Part shown: one piece after another, positions 1 through 11,474 of the stretch
How the letters are laid out: each line of letters starts with the position of its first letter
How positions within the stretch are numbered: the stretch's first letter is position 1
Assembly: GCA_000611775.1 (NCBI GenBank)
Contig: KK106981.1
Span: forward strand, 3,462,672 to 3,526,671
Origin: Umbilicaria muhlenbergii
Taxonomy: Eukaryota; Ascomycota; Lecanoromycetes; Umbilicariales; Umbilicariaceae
Length of the DNA: 64,000 nucleotides
Reading direction: 5' to 3'
Position numbers and translations under genes: made by a program
The notes under the pieces: generated by a model
The model's database searches: none
What the model was told of the DNA's origin: nothing
What the model saw: only the letters and a program-made list of their open reading frames with translations

Positions 1-482
1 GGGTTGCCTGCAGCAATATGTTTGTCATCATCAATGATGTCAGAAGTAAAGGTATTAATGACTGATAATGTAAACCTGTTAATTGAAGAGCTTGCCTCAG
101 CTTAATTATCAACTGTTTCACTGACCTGATGAGATTGAAGTGTTGATGTCATCATGTCTTATTTGCTTTCAATGTGACTGTTCACCTGAAGGTACTGAGT
201 GATCAGTATGTAAGAGGCTGAGTGTATGACAGTCATCATAGTGGTGTTTGAACAGGGTGTCATAAGCAATATAGTCATGATGAGGTCAATGCAATGATTA
301 TACATCTTTTATTCAGTGATAAAACTGATCACTGAGGAAGCAGGTTTCTGAACCTCCTTGTGAAGAGTTTTACTTGATGTCAAGGCGCTAGGCGCTGAGT
401 CATCATGTTTATATAATGTCATACTATAGTGTCATACTATAGTGTTGTACTTGTTGTACTGTCATACTATTATATGATGTCA
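1..482 (-). mobile_element. Gypsy family B, 5' end fragment (LTR and leader)
   Basis: This fossil is a minus-strand fragment of the same Ty3/Gypsy family as the element at 32256-40594. Bases 1-209 match, in reverse, the region just inside that element's left LTR. Bases 210 to about 482 match its LTR in reverse, including the GCGCCTAGCGCC near-palindrome (384-395) and short repeats of the TGTCATACTATAG type. The rest of the element lies to the left of the window. It appears inserted into the family A fragment that follows, because the family A match starts directly after it. It is broken. Confidence 0.75.
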
Positions 483-1680
483 TCTTTCTTTTGTATAAAC
501 AGAATTGATGAGGCTACTGATGACTGACTGACTTCAATGAAACTTTTTCATAAGTTGTCTTCTATGTAGTTCTTCACTGCTACCAGTTCCTCATGTGATA
601 TATTGTAGAGAAGTGTGTATTCAAGCTTTTGCTCACCTTTTAAGATGATTTTGTGATCATAAGGTTGATGCAGAGGGAGTTCATTTACAGTCTTTTTAGA
701 AAAGACATCAATCAGGTCATGATATTCAGAAGGGAGAATCATCTTGATATTTAATTCACTTGACTTCAGTTCAAGGTTCAATGCTTTCTCAATCTGTTGA
801 ATAAAGATAACAAAGATTTTGTTGCCTTCCTTCATATTCAATGTGAACAGTGCTGCACTGATCATCTTGATATTGACTGCATTTAATACAGAGGCTGGTT
901 CAGGATCTGCTTTTGTGATGAATTTCTTCAAGATCTGATGAAGTTTCAGTGATTCAAGTTCAGTTGTTTAATTTGTTTGTTCATTTGATGTTCAGTTCTT
1001 CAGTGTTGTTCATTTATTTGGTTGTTCATTCAGTTGTTCAGTTTGTTCATTTAATGGGAAAACCACTACCTGGTTCACAGGGTTGATTAAAATTCAGGTG
1101 TGATTCATTTAAAGTAATCTCAATATAATGCTGAGATCTTTCATGTCTACAATCATCATGAGAGTGAGTCACTGAGAATAACTGCAGACCTTCATGATTG
1201 AATAAATTATGTGTGTAACTCATCTCACTGTCTTCTTCTGGAAATCATGTAGAGTTCAGGGCTTTGACAGTGACATTGTCTCAATTTCAGATCATTCAAT
1301 CAGAGTCTTTGCCAGGTTAATATTAATAAATGCATATTCAGTTGACTCAGTATCAAGTAGAGCCTTGACTTGTAACTTAACCTCATTCAGTGTGAGCTTG
1401 CAATTCACTTTGAATGATGTTCAGGTGAACAGCATGTCTTCATTAATCATCAGTGCTGATATTACAAGGGGATTATCATCAATTCTTATCATGACTTTGA
1501 TAGGGGAACGCCTTTTCCTAAACCTGATTCAGAATCAGAATCAGAATCAGAGTTGAATATGATTCATTGCATGCATTTTAATGTTGAAGTCTCTTTCTTT
1601 TTGTCTTTGTTTGAATAATTTAAGGCAAGGTGCCTCTGTTTATTGCATTTAAAACAACATTCTTCCTTTATCTGTTGTTT
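483..1680 (-). mobile_element. Gypsy family A, gag-protease-RT start fragment
   Basis: This minus-strand fossil matches the family A copies at 25857-31863 and 45187-51101 closely. The clearest coding remnant (548-931) resembles the protease-to-reverse-transcriptase junction of Ty3/Gypsy polyproteins, with the ELPLHQPYDHKI-type stretch just upstream of the RT palm. The part up to about 1680 corresponds to the gag/protease region of the other copies. It is cut on the left by the family B fragment and on the right by the foldback element. It carries several breaks. Confidence 0.75.
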
Positions 1681-4204
1681 ATCAGCAATTTAGCAAGTTA
1701 GCTCTGAGTTAGTTTTTAGCACTTTGAGCGCTCTGAGCTTCTGATCTCATGTTTCAGCTAACAGCCGCTCTTAGCACCCTTTGAGCACTTTGAGCTCAAC
1801 CTTAAATCTTGAGCGGAACATCAAAATTTTGTGATAAAAAAATAATTATTAAAACAATTGTTTAAACAAGTACAGACACAGTGTTATAATAACAGTAAAA
1901 CTTATAATAAGTAAACTTTTGCTAAAGTTCACTTTTCTGCAATAAAAAATCATGATTTGTTGAGTCTGCAAGCACTGTATAAGTGTTGAGTTCTGAATAT
2001 TTAAAGAACTTCAAGATTTTCATCACTTGAAAATTTACACACTTTAATAACTTTTGCACCTCGACAGATATGAAGAAACTTTCAATGCATAAGTTATAAA
2101 GAATAGTATTTTTTATTAATGTTAAATTAAAAGTTTCTTTATAACTGCTGTTGTTGTTAAGTTATATTTAATTCAAGTTTTCAATAGCGAAAAATCTTTC
2201 AAAAAAAGTCATATACTTTGAATAACTATTGCGCTTTTATACTTATGATATAACTTTCAGTTTATAAGTTGTCGAGAAGAAGCTATTAAACAGTTTTATA
2301 ATTTAAAGTTTTTTTATAACTGTTGTTGTTAAAAAGTTACATTGATTTCAAACTTTCAGTGATGAAAATTACAACATTAATAAACAGATTTTTAATGACT
2401 TTTTGAATAACTCAATAACAACAACACATAAAAAGAAACTTTGTATCAGAAAACTCTTAAACAGCTTATTCTCTACAACTTATAACCTGAAAGTTATATT
2501 ATAAGTATAAAAGCGCAATAGTTATTCAAAGTATGTGACTTTTTTTGCAAGATTTTTCGCTATTGAAAACTTGAATTAAATATAATTTAACAACAACAGC
2601 AGTTATGAAGAAACTTTTAGTTTAACATTAATAGAGAATACTGTTTTTTATAACTTATGCATTGAAAGTTTCTTCATATCTGTTGAGGTGCAAAAGTTAT
2701 TAAAGTGTGTAAATTTTTAAGTGATGAAAATCTTGAAGTTCTTTAAATATTCAGAACTCAACACTTATACAGTGCTTTCAGACTCAACAAATCATGATTT
2801 TTTATTGCAGAAAAGTGAATTTTAGCAAAAGTTTACTTATTATAAGTTTTACTGTTATTATAATACTGTGTGTGTACTTGTTTAAATAATTGTTTTAATA
2901 ACTGTTTTTTTATCACAAAATTTTGATGTTCTGCTCAAGATTTAAGGTTGAGCTCAAAGCGCTCAAAGGGTGCTAAGTGCGGCTGTTAGCTGAGACATGA
3001 GATCAGAAGCTCAGAGTGCTCAAAGTGTTAAAAATTAACTCAGAGTTAACTTGCTAAATTTACTTTTCTGCAATAAAAAATCATGATTTGTTGAGTCTGA
3101 AAGCACTGTATAAGTGTTGAGTTCTGACTATTTAAAGAACTTCAAGATTTTCGTCACTTAAAAATCTACACACTTTAATAACTTTTGCATCTCAACAGAT
3201 ATGAAGAAACTTTCAATGCATAAGTTATAAAGAATAGTATTTTTTATTAATGTTAAATTAAAGGTTTCTTCATAACTGCTGTTGTTGTTAAGTTATATTT
3301 AATTCAAGTTTTCAATAGCGAAAAATCTTTCAAAAAAAGTCACATACTTTGAATAATTATTGCGCTTTTATACTTATGATATAATTTTCAGTTTATAAGT
3401 TGTAGAGAATAAGCTGTTTGAGAGTTTTCTTATACAAAGTTTCTTTTTATGTGTTGTTGTTGTTGAGTTATTCAAAAGTCATTAAAAGTCTGTTTATTAA
3501 TGTTGTGATTTTCGTCACTGAAAGTTTGAAATCAATGTAACTTTTTAACAACAACAGTTATAAAAAAACTTTAAGTTATAGAACTGTTTAATAGCTTCTT
3601 CTCTACACTGGCAACTTATAAGCTGAAAGTTATATCATAAGTATAAAAGCGCAATAGTTATTCAAAGTATGTGACTTTTTTTGAAAGATTTTTCGCTGTT
3701 GAAAACTTGAATTAAATATAACTTAAGAACAACAGCAGTTATGAAGAAACTTTTAGTTTAACATTAATAGAGAATACTGTTCTTTATAACTTGTGCATTG
3801 AAAGTTTCTTCGTATCTGTTGAGGTGCAAAAGTTATTAAAGTGTGTAGATTTTTAAGTGATGAAAATCTTGAAGTTCTTTAAATATTCAGAACTCAACAC
3901 TTATAGAGTGCTTTCAGACTCAACAAATCATGATTTTTTATTGCAGAAAAGTGAATTTTAGCAAAAGTTTACTTATTATAAGTTTTACTGTTATTATAAT
4001 ACTGTGTGTGTACTTGTTTAAACAATTGTTTTAATAACTGTTTTTTTATCACAAAATTTTGATGTTCCGCTCAAGATTTAAGGTTGAGCTCAAAGCGCTC
4101 AGAAGATGCTAAGAGCGGCTGTTAGCTGAGACATGAGATCAGAAGCTCAGAGCGCTCAAAGTGCTAAAAACTAACTCAGAGTTAACTTGCTAAATTGCTG
4201 ATGA
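1681..4204. mobile_element. Compound foldback DNA element with ~600-bp inverted arms
   Basis: The stretch 1681-3060 folds back on itself: bases 1683 to about 2280 recur in reverse complement at about 2475-3060, leaving a core of about 200 bases. A second unit (3061-4204) starts inside the left arm, about 245 bases from the arm's outer end, and ends with a full right terminus. The outer ends are inverted repeats beginning ATCAGCAATTTAGCAAG. Subterminal DNA is rich in GAGC/GCTC motifs such as GAGCGCTC. The joint between units lies at a shared TTGCTAAATT-like motif. I see no coding capacity and no clear target duplication: flanks TTGTTTAT and ATGATTAT match at only 6 of 8 bases. It is probably a non-autonomous DNA transposon, hAT-like at best. 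A partial copy lies at 8850-9985. Confidence 0.7.
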
Positions 4205-4954
4205 TTATACGCCTGATTATCATGATTTTTTAAAAGAGACTTTAAAAAGTTCTTTTGACTTTCTTAAATATCTTTTAAGCTCTTTTCTTCATGATGTGTG
4301 ACTCATCATTTTGTAATTTTATAATTCAGATATTAATTTGACTCTTCAAGACAGAGCTCTGCAGGAAGGTGCTTAATTTAATGTATATACTGCTGAAAGT
4401 GAGGGTAGTTCTTCATACAGTAAAGATTTTCATCTTTGACTCACTTTTCATAATGAGCATGTTTCAGAGCTGAAGATAAATTTGATGTAAACTGTTTATG
4501 AATTTTAAGTTCAGTCTGCTTAGTATGTTTCTTCTCACTCATGAGTTAAATCTTTACAAGTTGAATTTTAATATTCATCATGATCAACTCCTCAGAGAAT
4601 GTAGAAGTGATGAGTCATGACTGAAAGTCAAGAATGATAAAATCATTATTAATTATTACTTGCAAAGTTTCTGAAGCAGTTTGTGAAATCATTGTGAAGG
4701 TTAATTGAGGAGTTTATGAGCTTTTAATTATTCTTATCAGACAGCATTCTTACAATGAATCAGAGTAATAAAACTGTAAGTGTATTATTATGAGATGATA
4801 TCTTAATTAAGGAATTATGAAGTTATGTGACAATAATGACTTAAGCTTATAATTGATGATTCACAATAATATGATATTGTTAGTAGGTAGAGAATTATTG
4901 TTAAGAAAGAAAGTGAGATATGCTTTAACCTCATTATATATCTCTTTTGAAGTT
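4205..4954. other. AT-rich DNA without a recognisable gene
   Basis: This is AT-rich, CpG-poor sequence with stops in every frame. Short stretches recall degraded retroelement sequence, but I cannot place them in a family. It does not continue the family A fragment interrupted by the foldback element, so the right flank was probably rearranged. Confidence 0.5.
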
Positions 4955-5575
4955 AATCAGTTTGAGGAAGATTTCATGAAGCAGTCACTTTAATGAAGCT
5001 GTCTTCATAAGGTGTTCATTACTGAATCACATCTTCATAAGGTGTCACTGATGATGTCAACTTCTTAAATCACTTTCATGAAGTGTTGAGAGTGATATTC
5101 ATTAATTAAATTCTCTTGTGAGGTTGATCTGTGTGAAGCAGTCACCTCAGTGAAGCTGCTTTTACAAGTTTATTGTTGAATCACATCTTCATGAGATATC
5201 ATTAATGATGTTGACTTTTTTAATCACTTTCATGAAGTGCTGAGAATGATATTTCTTAACTGAATTCCCTTGTGAGATTGATTCATGTGAAGCAGTTTAT
5301 TAAATCACATCTTCATGAGATGTCATCAATGATGTTGACTTCATTAATCACTTTCATGAAGTGTTAAAAGTGATATTCCTTGACTGAGTTCCCTTGTGAG
5401 GTTGATTCATGTGAAGCAGTCACTTCAGTGAAGCTGTTTTTACAGGTTCATTGTTGAATCACATCTTCATGAGATGTCATCAATGATGTCAACTTCTTTA
5501 ATCACTTTCATGAAGTGCTGAGAGTGATATTCTTGACTGAGCTCCCTCATGAGGTTAATTCACTAATGGAAGTTA
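4955..5575 (+). repeat. Tandem repeat, ~122-158 bp unit, about four copies
   Basis: The landmark TCACATCTTCAT recurs at about 5027, 5185, 5307 and 5459, giving spacings of roughly 158, 122 and 152 bases. Each unit also has TTTCATGAAGTG, a TGAGAGTGATATT-like stretch and GTGAAGCAGTCAC. The short unit has lost part of the last segment. It has no coding capacity, so it is satellite-like or an expanded repeat of the neighbouring retroelement's non-coding part. Confidence 0.75.
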
Positions 5576-7191
5576 CCTTCATAAGATCACATCATTGTTA
5601 AACATAATCTTTTTTATTTTAAACTAGCATCTGATGAGTTTTATACATTGAATGCTCACATGAAGTTCACTGCTTTTGATTTTAATATCTTGCATTAATC
5701 TGAAAAGATCAACTCTGCTGATGCATCATTAAAGTGATCAGACTACAGGGATGTTAAAAAGATGAGTGAAATCATGAAGAAATTACTCTCAACACTTCAG
5801 AGAAAGTTAATCACTTTTATGAATATATTCTCACTCAGATATGCCTTTATTGTGAGGCAGTTACTTGCAGAAGTGAAGAGAATGATCAAGATTAAAAATC
5901 TTAAACTTCAGAAAAAATGCTGAAGGAGTGACAGTAAAACATCTGCTCATGATGATTATAATATAACTGTGAAACAGCTTAACCCTGTCACTGAAACTGT
6001 TGATTGTAAACAATTTATTTCACATGTGATGATAAGAGATCTTGTCATTCATGAAATAACTGATGAAAGCCTGAGTTTATTCTTAAGAGATTTGATTCAA
6101 ACTTTACAAAATGATGATTCATTTGTAGAAGTGACACACAACACTGATTATACATCAGTGAAACACAAAGCTAAAGTTGAAAGTTTTTAAAAATTTGACT
6201 CTGAAGGCCTTCTATTTCATGAAGAACAAATATACATTTGAGAAGAAAAATCAGTAAGAGTAAAGATCTTGAAACATCATCATGATGATGTCTTGACAGA
6301 ACATTTCAGGGTAGAAAGAACTCTTGAATTAATTAACTGCAAATATTATTGAATTGATATGAGTCAAGATGTTAAAGATTATGTTGCATCATGTGACATC
6401 TGTTAAAGAGTGAAAGTGTTTAAACATCATTCTTATGATGAGCTACAGGTGCTGCCTCAGTCAGAAGAATCATGACAACAAGTTATAATGAATTTTATCA
6501 CTGACTTACTGCTGAGTAAGTGCAAGAATTGCGTTTATGACATAATCTTAATGATTATGAATCAGTATATGAAAATGACTCAATATATTTAAATCATGAA
6601 AATGATTACAGCAACAGAGTTGATTAACTTGTTTTATGAGGAAATAATATGTCAGTTTAATATATTGAAAGAAGTTGTCTTTGATTAAAGATCAGTTTTC
6701 ACAAGCACTTTCTGATCAGAAATGTGCTATTATTTAAGAATGAAGTATCAGCTAAACACTGCTTTTCACTTGCAGATGAACAGACAGACAGAATGACAAA
6801 ATTAAACCTTAAAATATTACCTTCACTGTTATTATTCAGATGAACAAGACAACTGAATGAATCTTTTACCTCTGACAGAATTCATTTACAACAATAAAAT
6901 GCAGGCATTAATAAAATGCAGCTCTTTATATCATGTATGCTTATCATTCAGAAGTAAGATTTGAAGTCAAGAATAACTTCAGAAAAGAAGAAGTACCTGC
7001 AGTTAAAAATTAAGTAAAATGATTTCATGACATACAGGAAGTGCTGTCACAGTGATGAGAAAATGTAATTAAATCTCAAATCAAATATTATAATGTTAAA
7101 CATAAACTCAAGACTTATAATGTGAAAGACTTGATAATGTTATTCATGAAGAACTTATGACAGAAGTGCTCAAGCAGAAAACTGTTTCACA

Positions 7192-8254
7192 TACACTGCA
7201 CCATGAGTTGAGTTTTACCCAGTGGGTTTGGGTTTGAGTTGAGTTTGGGTTGGGTTTTGAGGTGGGTTATACATGTCAAAACTCAACCCAGAAAAAACTC
7301 AACCCATTTAACTCAAACTCAGAAAATTCTGAGTTAACTCAGTACATACAAATAGTTATAGTAGTCTTTATGGTAGTCAAACAAGTCAGTTCAAAAGGTG
7401 CCTTCTCAAGTCATTTTCAAGGCTATTTTTTGAGGTCGTCATCAAAGCTATTTTGGAAGCTGTTTTGGAAGCCGTTTTAGAAGCCGTTTTTCGAGGCCGT
7501 TTTTCAAGGCCGTCGTTGAGGTGGTTTTGGAAGCCGTTTTGGAAGCTGTTTTTCGAGGCCGTCGTCGAAGCCATTTTGAAAGCTGTTTTGGAAGTCGCTT
7601 TGGAAGCTGTTTTTCAAGGCCGTCATCAAAGCCATTTTGAAAGCCGTTTTGGAAGTCACTTTGAAAGCTGTTTTTCGAGGCCGTCGTAGAAGCCATTTTG
7701 AAAGCCGTTTTGAAAGTCGCTTTGAAAGCTGTTATGGTAGTCTTTATGGTAGTCAAGAAAGTCAGTTCAAAAGGCGCCTTCTTAAGTCATTTTTAAGGCC
7801 ATTTTTTGAGGCCGTCGTTGAAGTCATTTTGAAAGCCGTTTTGGAAGTCACTTTGGAAGCTGTTTTTTGAGGCCGTTTTGAAAGCCGTTTTGAAAGCCGT
7901 TGTTCAAGGCCGTTTTTCAAGGCCGTTTTGGAAGCCGTTTTTCAAGGCCGTTTTCCAAGGCCGTTTTGGAAGCCGTTTTTCAAGGCCGTTTTCGAAGGCC
8001 GTTTTTCAAGACTGTTGTTGAAGCCGTTTTGAAAGCTGTTTTAAAAGCTGTTGTTTGAGGCCGTCATCAAAGCCGTTTTGAAAGCTGTTTGAATGAGTCA
8101 TATATGTGAACTTGAACTGGGTTACTCAGTGAAAACCCAACCCAAACCCAAAAAAACCCAACTCAGTGTGACTCAACTTAAAAAAACCCAACCCAGTCTG
8201 AGTTGAATTACAATAGTCAAAACTCAACTCAAACTCAACTCATGATGCAGTGTA
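7192..8254. mobile_element. hAT-like non-autonomous DNA element with 8-bp TSD
   Basis: The ends are inverted repeats starting TACACTGCA and continuing CATGAGTTGAGTT, with one mismatch in the first 22 bases. The element is flanked by exact 8-bp direct repeats GTTTCACA (7184-7191 and 8255-8262). An 8-bp duplication fits the hAT superfamily, although other 8-bp-TSD families cannot be excluded. Subterminal DNA is packed with GGGTTTGAGTTGAG-like and AACTCAACCCA-like repeats. The interior is a 37-bp-type minisatellite. It encodes no transposase. It retains many CpG sites, unlike the chromovirus around it, which suggests it arrived after most of the decay. Confidence 0.85.
7425..8092. repeat. Minisatellite, ~37-bp composite unit
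   Basis: Degenerate tandem units are built from three short words: GCCGTTTTGGAA (12), GCTGTTTTTTGAGG (14) and CCGTCATTGAA (11). The words occur in varied order and number. A cleaner 37-bp version lies at 42655-42985. Because no stop word occurs in the repeat, long open frames appear on both strands; I regard these as artefacts. Confidence 0.85.
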
Positions 8255-8849
8255 GTTTCACAAATTCATTAAATCATTTCAGATTGAAGACTTAATAAGA
8301 AAGCAAGTTTACAGATTAACTTTACTGCTCATTTATTAAATTCATAATGTCTTTCACATCTTTTACCTGAAGCTGTATCAGTGCAGAGCTGATGATGACT
8401 TGAAATCATTACTGCTGCCTTCAAAGTTAATTGATGATGAAGAGGAATATAAAGTCAAAGAGATTTTAAACTGCTGAAAATTCAGAAATGAAATCCTGTA
8501 TAAAGTGAAATGAAAGGACTGATCAGAAGAATATAATCAATGAGTGTTAAAAAAGAACTTAAAAGATGTGCAGGAAATGTATGCAGCCTTTAATAATAAA
8601 TTAAAAGAGTGCAGGAAGAAATGATTTAAAAAGATTTAACTGATATCATAAGAACACTTTTTCCTGATTTTCCTTAAAAAGTTTTACAGATTTTATCAAG
8701 ACTTTATAAGTGATTTATGACAAGAGTCAAGAGTGACAAGTTCATTAAAAAAGGTAAATCATCAGCAAGACATAAATGAAACATAATATTATTATCATCA
8801 TAACAGTGTACTTGATCAGGGCAAAAGGAAAAAGAAATTATCATACAAC

Positions 8850-9985
8850 ATCAGCAATTTAGCAAGTTAGCTTTGAGTTAGTTTTTAACACTTTGAGCGC
8901 TCTGAGCTTCTGATCTCATGTTTCAGCTAACAGCCGCTCTTAGCACCTGCTGAGCGCTTTGAGCTCAACCTTAAATCTTGAGCGGAACATCAAAATTTTG
9001 CGATAAAAAAACAGTTATTAAAACAATTGTTTAAACAAGTACACACACAGTGTTATAATAACAGTAAAACTTATAATAAGTAAACTTTTGCTAAAATTCA
9101 CTTTTCTGCAATAAAAAATCATGATTTGTTGAGTCTGAAAGCACTGTATAAGTGTTGAGTTCTGAATATTTAAAGAACTTCAAGATTTTCATCACTTAAA
9201 AATTTACACACTTTAATAACTTTTGCAACTCAACAGATATGAAGAAACTTTCAATGCATAAATTATAAAAAACAGTATTATCTATTAATGTTAAATTAAA
9301 AGTTTCTTCATAACTGCTGTTGTTGATAAGTTATATTTAATTCAAGTTTTCAACAGCGAAAAATCTTTCAAAAAAAGTCACATACTTTGAATAACTATTG
9401 CGCTTTTATACTTATGATATAACTTTCAATTTATAAGTTGTAGAGAATAAGCTGTTTAAGAGTTTTCTGATACAAAGTTTCTTTTTATGTGTTGTTGTTG
9501 TTGAGTTATTCAAAAAGTCATCAAAAGTCTGTTTATTAATGTTGTGATTTTCGCCACGGAAAGTTTAAAATCAATGTAACTTTTTAACAACAACAGTTAT
9601 AAAAAAACTTTAAGTTATAGAACTGGTTAATAGCTTCTTCTCTACAACTTATAAACTAAAAGTTATATCATAAGTATAAAAGCGCAATAGTTAATCAATA
9701 TGCTAATATATTTATAATTAGTTAAAAGTTTTTTAATTCATAACCATTGCAAATTAAAACTTATGAAGAAATCTTTAATCTATAAAGTGTACAGAATAAA
9801 GAGATCTAAAACTTTTCAATAAAAAGTTTTTTATTATTCATGAAGGTATAATAGTTATTTAAAGTGTAAGATTTGTATGAGCTCATTTACTGCTCAGAGA
9901 GTGCTCTGAGCGCATAAAGTACTATTAACTAAAACCTTATTTTTGAGCGGGCTGCCAAGTTGCGGATGAAGATCAGCAAAACATC
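8850..9985. mobile_element. Foldback element, second copy, truncated right arm
   Basis: The left end starts with the same TCAGCAATTTAGCAAG terminus as the element at 1681-4204 and matches it through the whole left arm and the core (to about 9690), with the core in the opposite orientation. The right arm then diverges after about 60 bases and ends in different AT-rich DNA (9695-9985). That DNA also contains a CTCTGAGCGC-type motif, so it may be a related element or an alternative end. Confidence 0.65.
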
Positions 9986-10935
9986 AGCAAAACATTATTT
10001 ACTTATCATCATCATCATTGTTCTTCTTTTCATCTTTTTTATTCTTTTTTAATTTCTCTGATCTCTTTGACTTCTTGAAAGGAGAGAAGTCCTCATCATC
10101 ATCATCATTATCATCATTGACAATGACAGGCAAACACTTCTAGAATAAGATGCACATTAACTGATCATAATCATCATGTCAGAGGTGAAGAGAAGGGGAT
10201 TAAACTGAATATCACATGATATTTAAAATATCTTCAAGTGTGTTGTTGATGCACTTGATCTGCTTAAGGAGCAGGAGGTTAACCTTAATAATAAATTTCA
10301 ATTTTAACAGCTTCTGATGATGATCAGTAACATGAAGATGTGCTGTAATCTTCTTATTATAACACTTTTGACACGCCTTGAGAGCGGCCAGGAGAGCAGG
10401 CAGAGGAGCATTAATATTAACTTTATTAATCAGATGTATCAAGGTGTTTATCTTGCAGATGAAGTGCATGAGGACCTTGAATCATCAGTGAGATGCAACA
10501 AGTAAGCAGGTTAAACTTATCAGAAGACAAGCTTTGTGCAGGTTTACACAATATGCACACTTGACATTTAAATGAGCATCACAGACCTGAGTTGTGTCAT
10601 CTGTGAAACAACAACTACATCAGAGGCAGAAGGATTTGATAAGTCACACATGAAGTTCAATGAAATGCTTGACAATGAGTGAGCACTATACAATGACTCA
10701 CATTAAAGGCGCATCTGCAGAGCCAGCTTCTTTAACTTACAGGCATAATGACTGATGTTGCAGTGATGAAGATGATGCATTTTGAGGGTGCATTGATGAT
10801 GTTGCAGTGATGTGTCACTGCTCTGACAAAAGTTGATGACAGAAGGCTGAGGAGTTGACAGTATTTATACTCTGAAGCCCTTGTTGTGATATCATCACTC
10901 ACGGCCTTGATAACATTATCATGATGCTGTCACGC
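9986..10935 (-). pseudogene. Relic of a Cys-rich reverse-strand ORF, unrecognised
   Basis: On the minus strand a coding-like relic can be followed from a TATAAATA-like motif near 10866 down to about 10200. Its best open piece is 10212-10469 (85 residues, Leu/Lys-rich). Upstream pieces carry spaced Cys and His residues (CAYCVNLHKAC) like a small zinc-binding module. A comparable reverse ORF lies inside the Gypsy element at 39285-39512. I do not recognise the family. It could be an accessory transposon gene or a host gene decayed with its surroundings. Confidence 0.3.
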
Positions 10936-11124
10936 CTTCACTGTCATGACTTCACTGCTGCCTCTTCACTCCTCAGGGTTTTCACTGTCATGTGACAAGC
11001 TCACCTCGCTACCATCTCACTTAGTCATCATCAGCGCCGCGTCACTGATTCAACTGTTAACTGAGCCTTCTATCAGTCACTCACCTTTCTGCGCCGGAGG
11101 GCCGCCGCATAGGGGGGAGGCAAT
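10936..11124. other. Left edge of the first gene island
   Basis: Base composition changes here from CpG-free AT-rich DNA to CpG-containing DNA within about 150 bases. I see no gene. Confidence 0.5.
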
Positions 11125-11352
11125 TGTCACAGGTTAGTGACAATCTGAGACTCACGTAGGGCATGCGCCCTACAAGCGGCTTGGCAGCGTTAATGAGCCA
11201 CATGGAAACTCTGCACTGCTCAATCTCATCTTCATTCCTTAGTTATTAGTTCTATATAGTTAGGATCATATAACCTCTATACATTTATATCTCACGCTGC
11301 CACGAACCTCGACTATACTTCCCTTTCTAGTAAGGGACGCTATAGTCTCACA
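11125..11352 (+). repeat. Possible solo LTR
   Basis: The stretch begins TGTCACAGGTTAGTGACA and ends ...GTCTCACA, close to the TG...CA form of LTRs, and has the usual length and a TATATAG-like promoter word. No matching target duplication or second LTR is present in the window, and the following bases do not show a clear primer-binding site. The 3' limit is uncertain. Confidence 0.3.
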
Positions 11353-11420
11353 GGAGGCTTCAGCCTCCTCTCAGAGAGGTCAGGGTCGTGGAGGACGTAA
11401 AGGGCGTGAAGGGTGTGAAG

Positions 11421-11474
11421 GACAGTGAGGGCAGCAAGGGCAGTGAGGGCAGTGAGGGCAGTGAGGGCAGTGAG
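11421..11474 (+). repeat. 10-bp minisatellite (GGGCAGTGAG)
   Basis: About five consecutive copies of a GGGCAGTGAG unit occur, with minor changes in the first two. The same word recurs singly at about 11620 and inside the DNA element at 15384-16551. Confidence 0.9.

Larger units (their letters stand above)
5640..8847 (+). mobile_element. Ty3/Gypsy chromovirus fragment (integrase and chromodomain)
   Basis: This plus-strand fossil has an integrase zinc-binding and core region at about 5960-7180, the first open piece being 5969-6190. A chromodomain-like segment follows at about 8420-8560 (EYKVKEILNC and nearby aromatic residues), and a 3' tail resembles the 3' part of the element at 24368-52614. 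Chromodomain integrases define chromoviruses. A DNA element (7192-8254) interrupts it between integrase and chromodomain. No LTRs were found, so the limits are approximate. It is heavily broken. Confidence 0.65.

Noticed and set aside
4955-5575. CRISPR-like spaced repeats
   Set aside because: The units are contiguous degenerate copies without unique spacers, and the DNA is fungal.
7215-7260. TTGGGTTTGAG/GGGTTTGGG runs resembling telomere repeats
   Set aside because: They are subterminal repeats of the DNA element, occur on both ends in inverted form, and differ from the usual fungal TTAGGG.
7386-7870. Four overlapping open frames of 62-102 residues on both strands
   Set aside because: They are translations of the 37-bp minisatellite, which lacks stop words in several frames; the proteins are pure repeats.
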